Source: a virus. Taken from it: a stretch of 31,671 bases of DNA. Numbering within the stretch: the stretch's first letter is position 1; each line of letters opens with the position of its first letter. The notes beneath the pieces were generated by a model. That model did no database searches and was not told the DNA's origin. It saw nothing but the letters and a program-made list of their open reading frames with translations. The position numbers and the translations under genes were made by a program. The DNA is taken from positions 1 to 31,671 of IMG/VR virus record IMGVR_UViG_3300009155_000158. One strand, given 5' to 3'. Positions 1 through 6,864 of the stretch are shown in pieces.

Positions 1-6
1 CAAAGA

Positions 7-465
7 GTGGGAAGTCTTGCTGCAAGGCTCAAACCTCTGACTGCTCCGCAGCATCAATTCGCGACAGGAATCATCCAGGGTTTACCTATGAGACAGGCGT
101 ATCGGGAGGCTTACCCGATGGATCGGTCAAACGATGCAAGCGTGGCGGCTGCGGCCTATAAGCTAAGCAAACATCCCAAAGTCGTCAGGATGCTGAATGA
201 TGCCTGGGGTCAGACGGTCGAAGTGCTGGCGGATGATCTAGCGGCAACGAGGCGATGGGTGATGCGGGCTCTGGTTACGGCAGCAAGGGAAAGCAACCAA
301 GAAGGCTCAAGACTCAAAGCGCTCGAGCTTCTAGGCAAAGCATCAGGGGCGTTTACACAGGCCGCCGCCACCGCTCCCGAGCCCGTAACCGCCGACCAAC
401 TCAAGAAAGAATTGTCCGGTCACCTGCGCCTGCTGGACAACGTCAAGCCGATGAAGACGGGTTAG
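7..465 (+). CDS. terS: terminase small subunit (5' end possibly outside window)
   Basis: Likely the small terminase subunit, which recognises phage DNA and recruits the large subunit to start packaging. The first 60 residues fit the small-terminase pattern: QFATGIIQGLPMRQAYREAY is the helix-turn-helix region, followed by AAAAYKLSKHPKVVRML, where such proteins usually have repeated A and a 'p.V...' segment. The C-terminal half is helical and Ala/Leu rich (AARESNQEGSRLKALELLGKA). The start is uncertain: the GTG at position 7 is the first start in the window, but the frame is open to base 1, so the true start may lie upstream. At 152 residues it has a normal family length. The large subunit lies downstream after a 230-bp regulatory gap and a small regulator gene, which supports the call. 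Confidence 0.75.
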   Translation: MGSLAARLKPLTAPQHQFATGIIQGLPMRQAYREAYPMDRSNDASVAAAAYKLSKHPKVVRMLNDAWGQTVEVLADDLAATRRWVMRALVTAARESNQEGSRLKALELLGKASGAFTQAAATAPEPVTADQLKKELSGHLRLLDNVKPMKTG

Positions 466-472
466 GAGGTGA
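464..472 (+). promoter_or_regulatory. orphan Shine-Dalgarno (AGGAGGTGA)
   Basis: A perfect complement of the 16S rRNA 3' end overlaps the stop codon of the small terminase. No ATG, GTG or TTG follows within 40 bases. It therefore serves no visible gene: it may be a relic of a lost ORF, a ribosome-binding decoy, or chance. Confidence 0.4.
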
Positions 473-473
473 A

Positions 474-518
474 AAAAGGGGAACGGCGGAGCCCCACCCA
501 CCGGGGGGAGACCCTTTT
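474..518 (+). terminator. hairpin after small terminase, possible weak terminator
   Basis: AAAAGGG (474-480) can pair with CCCTTTT (512-518). Inside the loop CCCC (492-495) can pair with GGGG (503-506). The A-tract/T-tract arms resemble a bidirectional intrinsic terminator, but the outer loop is long and the T run has only four bases. The element may instead be part of a packaging-site structure. Confidence 0.35.
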
Positions 519-574
519 GTACTACCGGTCACCCGTCCAACTGTAACGCTCTAATCCACTCTTACAAAACATCT

Positions 575-620
575 CCCCCCAGACCCCCCCCATCATCTCC
601 CCCTCAAAAACACCCCCCCC
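575..620 (-). other. four C-tracts: G-quadruplex (minus strand) / i-motif (plus strand) candidate
   Basis: The plus strand carries C runs of 6 (575-580), 8 (584-591), 5 (599-603) and 8 (613-620), separated by 3, 7 and 9 bases. The minus strand is therefore G8-N9-G5-N7-G8-N3-G6, which has the runs needed for a quadruplex, although the 9-base loop exceeds the strict 7-base limit. It lies between the terminase genes, just upstream of the promoter. The function is unknown; a packaging (pac/cos) or regulatory role is inference. Confidence 0.6.
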
Positions 621-642
621 TACATAAAATTTTAGGAAACAT

Positions 643-672
643 TTGTATGTACATACACTTGTATGCTATGCT
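643..672 (+). promoter_or_regulatory. promoter P1 with extended -10
   Basis: The -35 is TTGTAT (643-648). An 18-base spacer ends in TGC and leads to the -10 TATGCT (667-672), a TGn extended -10. Transcription would begin near 679. A ribosome binding site, AAGGTGA, ends at 685, before the ATG at 698. The 8-mer TATGCTAT (662-669) recurs at the second predicted promoter (8713-8720). Confidence 0.55.
644..657 (+). promoter_or_regulatory. 14-bp perfect palindrome, LexA-box-like operator
   Basis: TGTATGTACATACA is a perfect palindrome that overlaps the -35 and spacer of the predicted promoter. It matches the inner 14 bases of the classical LexA box (TGTATATATATACA) at 12 of 14 positions, but lacks the outer C and G. 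The next gene encodes a LexA-type DNA-binding domain, so autoregulation, or control by host LexA, is a plausible inference. Confidence 0.6.
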
Positions 673-697
673 TGTTTAAAGGTGACAAGATTTAAAG

Positions 698-928
698 ATG
701 ACTGATCGGTGGAAAATTGTTTTGGACTTCATCAGGGCTTACACAAAGATCCATGGGGTTGGGCCTTCCTATGCGGTTTTGGCAAGTGGGTTGAAGATGA
801 AGTCCAGGGCAAACATGCATAGGATTGTGATGAGGTTAGAGAAGGAGGGTCATTTGGAGACTAGGACAAGGAAGTATTACTCTATTAAGTTGGTGGACAA
901 GTCTGTCAACGAGATAGCCAGCTTATGA
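698..928 (+). CDS. LexA-type winged-helix DNA-binding protein (no protease domain)
   Basis: A 76-residue protein that aligns with the N-terminal DNA-binding domain of LexA over nearly its whole length: IVLDFIRAYTKIHGVGPSY corresponds to LexA 'VFDLIRDHISQTGMPPT'. A recognition-helix region (KSRANMHRIVMRLEKEGHLE) and a wing (TRTRKYYSIKLV) follow. The LexA S24 self-cleavage domain is absent, so it would be a bare DNA binder that cannot self-inactivate. The ATG follows AAGGTGA with a long spacing. The gene overlaps the large terminase start by four bases (ATGA), which implies translational coupling. The coding region is AT-rich and uses many AGG Arg codons. It may repress its own promoter through the palindrome at 644-657. 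The fold call is firm; the regulatory target is inferred. Confidence 0.7.
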   Translation: MTDRWKIVLDFIRAYTKIHGVGPSYAVLASGLKMKSRANMHRIVMRLEKEGHLETRTRKYYSIKLVDKSVNEIASL

Positions 929-2421
929 CTCTTTTAACGAAGAAAGAGATTTCGGGGTACTTGTCTATTGTGGACAAGGTTCCGGAAGCTGAGCGGAACA
1001 AGATCTTTGCTCTTATGGAGATGGATCGGGTTGAGAGGTGTAGGGAGTCCTATCTTTTCTTTGTTCAGCAGATGTGGCCGATATTTATATCGGGTAAGCA
1101 TCATCAAATCATGGCGGATGCTTTTGAGAGGGTGGCATCGGGAGATTTAAAGCGATTGATCATCAATATGCCGCCCCGACACACAAAGTCGGAGTTTGCG
1201 TCCTTTTTGCTTCCTTCTTGGTTTTTGGGGAAGTTTCCTGAAAAGAAGATCATTCAGACAGCTCACACGGCAGAACTAGCTGTAGGTTTTGGGCGGAAGG
1301 TCAGGAATTTAGTCTCGTCAGAGCAGTACGCAAAAGTCTTTGATATGAAGTTGTCAAGTGATTCAAAGGCAGCAGGAAGATGGAACACTGACAAGGGAGG
1401 GGATTACTTCGCTATTGGGGTGGGAGGGGCTGTAACAGGCAAGGGCGCTGATCTTTTGATCATTGATGACCCTCATAGTGAACAAGAAGCCAAACAGGGC
1501 AACCCTGCGGTCTTTGATAACGTGTATGAGTGGTACACATCAGGCCCAAGGCAGCGTTTACAGCCTGGGGGAGCCATCATTATTGTTATGACCCGATGGT
1601 CTAAAAGAGACTTGACGGGTCAAATCCTTAAATCTTCTGATAAATCGGGGGTAGATGATTGGGAAATCATTGAATTTCCTGCCATTTTGCCTTCTGGCAC
1701 CCCTTTATGGCCTGGATTTTGGAGTAAAACGGAGCTTGAAGCGTTAAAAGCTGAGCTTCCGGTGTCTAAATGGGAGGCTCAGTACCAACAGAACCCCACT
1801 TCCGAAGAGGGGGCCATTGTTAAGAGGGATCAATGGCAGATTTGGCCTCATGATGATCCTCCAGATTGCAGTTATGTAATCCAATCATGGGATACGGCGT
1901 TTGAAAAGACCAATAGGTCAGACTATTCTGCTTGTACGACATGGGGAGTCTTTTCCCATCCGGATAAACATGGTAATTTAAAGCAGAACATCATCTTGCT
2001 CAATGCGTTTAAAGAGCGGATGGAGTTTCCGGAGCTAAAGAAGGCGGCCTTTGAGATGTGGACAGAGTGGCAGCCTGATACTTTGATTGTTGAGAAGAAA
2101 GCTGCCGGGGCACCATTGATTTATGAGATGAGGAAGATGGGAATACCGTTATCGGAGTACACACCGGGTAAAGGAAACGATAAGATTGCCCGTGTAAACT
2201 CTATTTCTGATCTTTTTGCGTCAGGAATTGTGTGGTGTCCGGATAAAAGATGGGCAGAAGAGGTTGTAGAAGAGATGGCTTCGTTCCCTAATGGGGATCA
2301 TGATGACCTTGTGGACTCTTCAAGTCAGGCTTTGATTAGGTTCAGGCAAGGCGGGTTCATCTCGATTGATTCGGATGAAAAAGATTACGAACTGCCCCGG
2401 CGACGGGTCGAATACTACTAA
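925..2421 (+). CDS. terL: terminase large subunit (ATPase/nuclease)
   Basis: The packaging motor that pumps DNA through the portal and cuts concatemers. The ATPase domain shows a Walker A-like NMPPRHTKSE (81-90), Walker B LLIIDDPHSE (177-186) and coupling motif VMTRW (221-225). The C-terminal RNase H-like nuclease shows Asp323 (SWDTAFE), Glu390 (IVEKKAAGAP) and Asp460, Asp461 and Asp464 (HDDLVDS). At 498 residues it has the normal length for the gp17-like Terminase_6 families. Its ATG overlaps the stop of the upstream LexA-like gene and has no strong ribosome binding site, so translation probably depends on coupling. The portal gene follows after nine bases. Confidence 0.96.
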   Translation: MTLLTKKEISGYLSIVDKVPEAERNKIFALMEMDRVERCRESYLFFVQQMWPIFISGKHHQIMADAFERVASGDLKRLIINMPPRHTKSEFASFLLPSWFLGKFPEKKIIQTAHTAELAVGFGRKVRNLVSSEQYAKVFDMKLSSDSKAAGRWNTDKGGDYFAIGVGGAVTGKGADLLIIDDPHSEQEAKQGNPAVFDNVYEWYTSGPRQRLQPGGAIIIVMTRWSKRDLTGQILKSSDKSGVDDWEIIEFPAILPSGTPLWPGFWSKTELEALKAELPVSKWEAQYQQNPTSEEGAIVKRDQWQIWPHDDPPDCSYVIQSWDTAFEKTNRSDYSACTTWGVFSHPDKHGNLKQNIILLNAFKERMEFPELKKAAFEMWTEWQPDTLIVEKKAAGAPLIYEMRKMGIPLSEYTPGKGNDKIARVNSISDLFASGIVWCPDKRWAEEVVEEMASFPNGDHDDLVDSSSQALIRFRQGGFISIDSDEKDYELPRRRVEYY

Positions 2422-2430
2422 GGATTAGCG

Positions 2431-4884
2431 ATGGCTACGAACTTTGACAAGGCAATGGTTCCCTACAACACAGACGCAGGACTAGATGAGGGGCCGGATA
2501 TCGAGATTTTGATTGATGATCCGGAGGGGATTAGCATTGATGCGTTAGAGATTGACATTGGTGAAATAGATGACGGCTTTGATGACAACCTAGCCGAAGA
2601 CATGAGCAAGGGTGAGCTTCAGTCCATTGCTTCTGAGCTTATTGATCTTGTTGAGACCGACATTAACAGCCGTAAGGATTGGGTTGATGCCTTTGTTAAG
2701 GGTCTAGATGTCCTAGGAATGAAGTACGAAGAGCGCACAGAGCCCTGGAACGGGGCTTGTGGAGTCTTTTCAACCCTTCTTTCTGAAGCTGCCATCCGTT
2801 TCCAAGCGGAAATGATTACCGAGACATTTCCTGCTCAAGGCCCGGTTAAGACTCAAATTGTCGGGGCGATTGACAAGATGAAGGAAGAGGCGGCAGAGCG
2901 TGTTCGGGAGGACATGAACTACCAATTGACCGAGGTAATGACCGAGTACCGCCCCGAACATGAAAGGCTTTTGTATAGCTTGGGTCTGTCAGGCGCTGCG
3001 TTTAAAAAGGTTTACTACGACCCGGCGCAAGGAAGGCAGACTGCCATTTTCCTTCCCGCTGAAGATATGGTTATGCCTTATGGGGCAAGCAATATCTACA
3101 ACGCAGAACGTGTTACCCATGTAATGCGTAAAACAGAGAATGAAGTTAGGAAACTACAGGTTGCCGGGTTTTATAGGGACGTTGACCTAGGAGATCCGGT
3201 ACATATCTTCTCTGACGTTGAAAAGAAAAAGGCAGAAGAGCAAGGGTATTCCCTTACGGACGATGATCGTTATCAGTTGCTGGAAATTCATGCAGATTTT
3301 GATCTGCCGGGGTTTGAAGATGAAGACGGTATAGCTTTGCCTTACGTTATTACCATTGAGCGTGGAACTCAAGAGGTATTGGCAATCCGCAGGAATTGGA
3401 ATCAAGATGATCAACAAAGGCTCAAGCGGCAACATTTTGTTCAATACACTTACATTCCGGGGTTTGGTGCTTATGGCCTGGGCCTTATTCACCTTATTGG
3501 CGGCTATGCTCGGGCTGGTACGTCTCTTATTCGTCAGTTAGTTGATGCTGGATCATTAAGTAATTTGCCGGGTGGTTTAAAGGCCCGTGGCCTAAGGATT
3601 AAAGGAGATGACACCCCTATTGCTCCGGGCGAGTTTAGGGATGTGGATGTTCCTAGTGGAACTGTGCGTGACAACATCATGCCCCTTCCTTATAAGGAAC
3701 CAAGCCAAACCCTGCTTGCTTTGTTAAATCAAATCACCGAAGAAGGCCGCAGGCTCGGCGCTATTAGTGATATGAACATTAGCGACATGAGTTCTAACGC
3801 TCCTGTCGGCACAACCCTGGCTTTGCTTGAGCGCACGTTAAAGACGATGAGTGCGGTACAGGCCCGTGTCCATGCCTCAATGAGGATGGAATTTAAACTT
3901 CTGCGGGGGATTATTCGGGATTACACCCCGAAATCCTATAACTACGACCCACAAAGCGGCGACCGTAAAGCCAAACAAGCCGATTACGACACGACGGAAG
4001 TGATACCCGTAAGTGATCCAAACGCAGCAACGATGGCTCAACGGATCATGCAGTATCAAGCCGCCATTCAATTAGCTCAAGGCGCCCCACAAATCTATGA
4101 TTTACCCCAGCTTCACCGGCAAATGTTGGAAGTATTGGGAATCAAAAACGCAGATAAGCTTGTTCCAATTGAGGATGACCAGACGCCGAAAGACCCAATT
4201 AGCGAGAACATGGCATTCCTTGTGGGCAAACCGACAAAAGCCTTTATTTATCAAGACCATGATGCACATATCGCCACGCACATGGCAATGATGCAAGACC
4301 CGTCAATCATGCAAATGATTGGTCAGAATCCTATGGCTCAACAGATGCAAGGGGCAATCATGGCCCATATTGCACAGCATTTAGCCTTCTCTTACCGGGC
4401 AAATGTTGAGAAACAGTTGGGTGTAGAGATTCCCGCCCCGGATTCTGAGCTTACCCCTGAAGATGAGGTTCAGTTGTCTAGGCTGGTTGCCCAGGCTTCT
4501 CAACAGTTGTCTCAAGCAAATCAGCAGAAAGCGCAGCAGCAACAAGCCCAACAACAGGCTCAAGACCCTGCAATGCAACTCCAACAGGCTGAAATCCAGA
4601 TTCAACAGCAGGATTTACAACGTAAACAACAAAAAGACCTAGCCGATAACCAACTAGCTCAACAGCGGTTGGCGTTGGACGCTCAGCGGATTCAAGCCGA
4701 TATAGAAAAAGAAAAGATGAGGGTTCAGGCTGATGCACACAAATATGCGGTGCAACATCAAAATGATTCTCAAAATGAAGCCTTGAAAGTGGCAGCGCAA
4801 CAACGCCAACATAATCAAAAGATTCAAGCCGATTTAGTTAAGAACTTGACTAAAAATCAAATTCAACCAAATAAAGGTAAATGA
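2431..4884 (+). CDS. portal protein
   Basis: A large portal (817 residues) forming the DNA channel at one capsid vertex. The N-terminus is strongly acidic (about 1-60). A portal-like core follows: ETDINSRKDWVDAFVKGLDV (about 75-95) and NGACGVFSTLLSEAAIRFQ (about 109-127). Residues about 449-490 (NISDMSSNAPVGTTLALLER and on) match the conserved stretch of large podovirus portals. Residues about 690-800 are very rich in Gln/Ala/Lys and probably form a long coiled coil or barrel-like extension into the capsid, as in P22. A good ribosome binding site (AAGGA) precedes the ATG. Its position directly after the large terminase supports the call. The length favours a P22/N4-like rather than HK97-like portal. 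Confidence 0.9.
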   Translation: MATNFDKAMVPYNTDAGLDEGPDIEILIDDPEGISIDALEIDIGEIDDGFDDNLAEDMSKGELQSIASELIDLVETDINSRKDWVDAFVKGLDVLGMKYEERTEPWNGACGVFSTLLSEAAIRFQAEMITETFPAQGPVKTQIVGAIDKMKEEAAERVREDMNYQLTEVMTEYRPEHERLLYSLGLSGAAFKKVYYDPAQGRQTAIFLPAEDMVMPYGASNIYNAERVTHVMRKTENEVRKLQVAGFYRDVDLGDPVHIFSDVEKKKAEEQGYSLTDDDRYQLLEIHADFDLPGFEDEDGIALPYVITIERGTQEVLAIRRNWNQDDQQRLKRQHFVQYTYIPGFGAYGLGLIHLIGGYARAGTSLIRQLVDAGSLSNLPGGLKARGLRIKGDDTPIAPGEFRDVDVPSGTVRDNIMPLPYKEPSQTLLALLNQITEEGRRLGAISDMNISDMSSNAPVGTTLALLERTLKTMSAVQARVHASMRMEFKLLRGIIRDYTPKSYNYDPQSGDRKAKQADYDTTEVIPVSDPNAATMAQRIMQYQAAIQLAQGAPQIYDLPQLHRQMLEVLGIKNADKLVPIEDDQTPKDPISENMAFLVGKPTKAFIYQDHDAHIATHMAMMQDPSIMQMIGQNPMAQQMQGAIMAHIAQHLAFSYRANVEKQLGVEIPAPDSELTPEDEVQLSRLVAQASQQLSQANQQKAQQQQAQQQAQDPAMQLQQAEIQIQQQDLQRKQQKDLADNQLAQQRLALDAQRIQADIEKEKMRVQADAHKYAVQHQNDSQNEALKVAAQQRQHNQKIQADLVKNLTKNQIQPNKGK

Positions 4885-5075
4885 TGGACAAGTATCTTGA
4901 ATATTTAATTAAACAAATCGCCGAACGACAAAAGCATTTATCTGATGCGGTAGCTGACGGAGCGGCTAAATCATATGATGGTTATGTGATGTTGGTGGGG
5001 GAAATCCGAGGTCTTTCCTTCGCTCAAATGTGTGTAAACGACCTTGTGCGTAAATTGGAACATGAAGATGAGTGA
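4881..5075 (+). CDS. small helical protein between portal and co-chaperonin
   Basis: A 64-residue, mostly helical, charged protein with no signal peptide or membrane segment. It begins inside the portal stop (ATGATGG; an alternative start is three bases later) and overlaps the next gene, so it belongs to the head operon. I do not recognise a domain. Small helical proteins at this place are common in phage head operons and may act in portal or capsid assembly, but no function can be assigned. Confidence 0.7.
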   Translation: MMDKYLEYLIKQIAERQKHLSDAVADGAAKSYDGYVMLVGEIRGLSFAQMCVNDLVRKLEHEDE

Positions 5076-5472
5076 ACTATTGATAGCGCCTAATTTGTTT
5101 AGTGTACCTACTTCTTTGCCAGAAGTAACCACAGATAAAGCGAGGCAATTACCTGAACCGGCAACATATCATTTGCTATGTGTTCTTCCTGAAACTGAGG
5201 AAAAATACGACAGCGGGTTGATTAAATCTGGTCAGACAATGCACTTTGAAGAGGTGCTATCTCCAGTTTTGTTTGTAGTTAAGATGGGGCCAGATTGCTA
5301 TGGCGACAAAACACGCTTCCCTAGTGGGCCTTCTTGTAAGGTTGGAGATTTCATTTTGGTGCGTCCCAACACAGGCACTCGGGTAAAGATCCATGGGCGA
5401 GAGTTCAGGATCATTAACGACGATTCTGTTGAAGCGGTTGTTGAAGACCCCCGTGGCATTAGCCGAGCATAA
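5068..5472 (+). CDS. GroES-like co-chaperonin
   Basis: From about residue 30 the protein follows the GroES (Cpn10) pattern. YHLLCVLPE matches the first strand, EEKYDSGLIKSGQ matches the mobile loop with Gly-Leu-Ile in place of the GroES Ile-Val-Leu that contacts GroEL, KVGDFILVRP matches GroES 'KVGDIVIF', and FRIINDDSVEAVVED matches the C-terminal strand. It would cap the host GroEL to fold a phage protein, most likely the major capsid protein, as T4 gp31 does. The ATG at 5068 overlaps the upstream gene by eight bases; a TTG at 5044 and an ATG at 5062 are also in frame. Gly and Asp turns are conserved, while the dome loop looks altered. No GroEL is encoded in the window. Confidence 0.78.
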   Translation: MSELLIAPNLFSVPTSLPEVTTDKARQLPEPATYHLLCVLPETEEKYDSGLIKSGQTMHFEEVLSPVLFVVKMGPDCYGDKTRFPSGPSCKVGDFILVRPNTGTRVKIHGREFRIINDDSVEAVVEDPRGISRA

Positions 5473-5481
5473 GGAGCAATC

Positions 5482-6405
5482 ATGGCCGATGAATTTAAAT
5501 TTCCCGATGAGCAAGAAGTTAACAACAAGGAAACAGCCTCTGCGGAAGTAGAGATTGAAATTGTTGATGACACCCCAGCAGCGGACAAAAACCGCAAGCC
5601 AATGACGGAAGCCCCGGCAGATGTCACCGATGAAGAGCTAGAGCAATATAGCGACAGCGTTAAAAAGCGCATCCAGCACTTCACCAAGGGATATCACGAA
5701 GAGCGCAGAAACAAAGAAGCTGCGTTGCGAGAGCGGGAAGAGGCGGTAAACCTTGCTCAAAACCTTGTAGAAGAGAACAAACGTCTACAGGGTTCTTTGG
5801 GTCAGGGTCAAGCTGCTTTGCTCGATCAAGCCAAAAAAGTTATTAGCGCGGAGGTAGAAGATGCCAAGCGCCAATACAAGGCGGCTTATGAATCTGGCGA
5901 CTCTGAAGCGTTGGTAAATGCACAAGATGCCTTAACAAATGCCAAGATTAAAGCTGATCGTGTAAACAATTTTAAATTACCCCCTTTACAAGAACCAAAA
6001 ACTGCGGTACAAAGGCAACCAGAGCGTGTAAACGCACCAGCAACACCTTACGTTGATACCAAAGCAAGAGCGTGGCAGGACAAAAATCCTTGGTTTGGTT
6101 CGGACGATGAGATGACCGCTGTTGCGTTAACAGTACACAAAAAACTTGTTGAAAGTAACATTGACCCTACTAGCGACGAGTACTACGAGAAAATCAATTC
6201 CCGTGTACAACAGCTTTTTCCAGATGCGTTCACCTCGGAAAAACCTGTCAAAAAGTCAATGGTAGTGGCTTCTGCTACTAGAAGTACGGCACCGCGCAAA
6301 ATCGTGCTAACTCAATCGCAAGTAAACATCGCCAAGCGGCTAGGCGTTCCACTGGAAGCCTATGCTAAGCAGGTTGCGGCAGATATAAGGAAACAGAATG
6401 GCTGA
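5482..6405 (+). CDS. scaffold-like protein
   Basis: A 307-residue acidic protein with a disordered Glu/Asp-rich N-terminus and a long coiled coil (about 53-160; EERRNKEAALREREEAVNLA). A Pro/Gln linker and a more ordered C-terminal part follow (about 195-250; WQDKNPWFGSDDEMTAVALT and PTSDEYYEKINSRVQQLFPD). Size, composition and position between portal and capsid genes fit a scaffolding protein that guides procapsid assembly and then leaves. The ATG follows AAGGAG. No prohead protease is visible nearby, so it is probably released intact, as in P22. The call rests on composition and synteny, not on a diagnostic motif. Confidence 0.7.
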   Translation: MADEFKFPDEQEVNNKETASAEVEIEIVDDTPAADKNRKPMTEAPADVTDEELEQYSDSVKKRIQHFTKGYHEERRNKEAALREREEAVNLAQNLVEENKRLQGSLGQGQAALLDQAKKVISAEVEDAKRQYKAAYESGDSEALVNAQDALTNAKIKADRVNNFKLPPLQEPKTAVQRQPERVNAPATPYVDTKARAWQDKNPWFGSDDEMTAVALTVHKKLVESNIDPTSDEYYEKINSRVQQLFPDAFTSEKPVKKSMVVASATRSTAPRKIVLTQSQVNIAKRLGVPLEAYAKQVAADIRKQNG

Positions 6406-6847
6406 TACCCGTACACCCCGAGAACTTGATACCCGTGCTGTTTTTGAGCGTCCTAAAAGTTGGATGCCTCCAGAAAAGCTTCCTAGCCCAAATCCTATTG
6501 GTGGATTTGATTTTAGGTGGGTTCGTGTTAGCACTTTGGGCACGGATGATCCCATGAACATTTCCGGTAAGCTCCGCGAAGGTTGGGAGCCTGTCAAGGC
6601 CGCAGATCATCCAGAACTTGGCATCATGGCTAGCGCTCGTGGGCGTTACCCGGACAGTGTTGAGGTCGGTGGACTCATGCTTTGCAAAATCCCCAAGGAA
6701 TTCATGGAGCAGCGCACTGCGTACTACCAGCAGCAAGCTGATACCCAGATGAATTCGATTGACAATAATTTCATGCGCGAAAACGATCCTCGTATGCCGC
6801 TCTTCAAAGAGCGAAGCAGCAAGGTAAGTTTTGGCAAAGGTACTTAA
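6398..6847 (+). CDS. conserved head-module protein of unknown function
   Basis: A 149-residue protein that overlaps the scaffold-like gene by eight bases. The first half is Pro/Trp rich (WMPPEKLPSPNPIGGFDFRW) and followed by a compact segment (VRVSTLGTDDPMNISGKLRE, MLCKIPKEFMEQRTAYY). The tail is basic and probably disordered. I have seen proteins of this style between scaffold and capsid genes of aquatic phages. A head-assembly or minor capsid role is possible, but no function is established from sequence. Confidence 0.75.
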   Translation: MADTRTPRELDTRAVFERPKSWMPPEKLPSPNPIGGFDFRWVRVSTLGTDDPMNISGKLREGWEPVKAADHPELGIMASARGRYPDSVEVGGLMLCKIPKEFMEQRTAYYQQQADTQMNSIDNNFMRENDPRMPLFKERSSKVSFGKGT

Positions 6848-6864
6848 TTTAAAGGAGTCCTTAA

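Noticed and set aside
255-554. 99-codon + strand ORF overlapping the small terminase
   Set aside because: It is out of frame with the small terminase, has no start signal of its own, and its end runs through the low-complexity gap. It is best explained as a shadow reading of GC-rich coding sequence.
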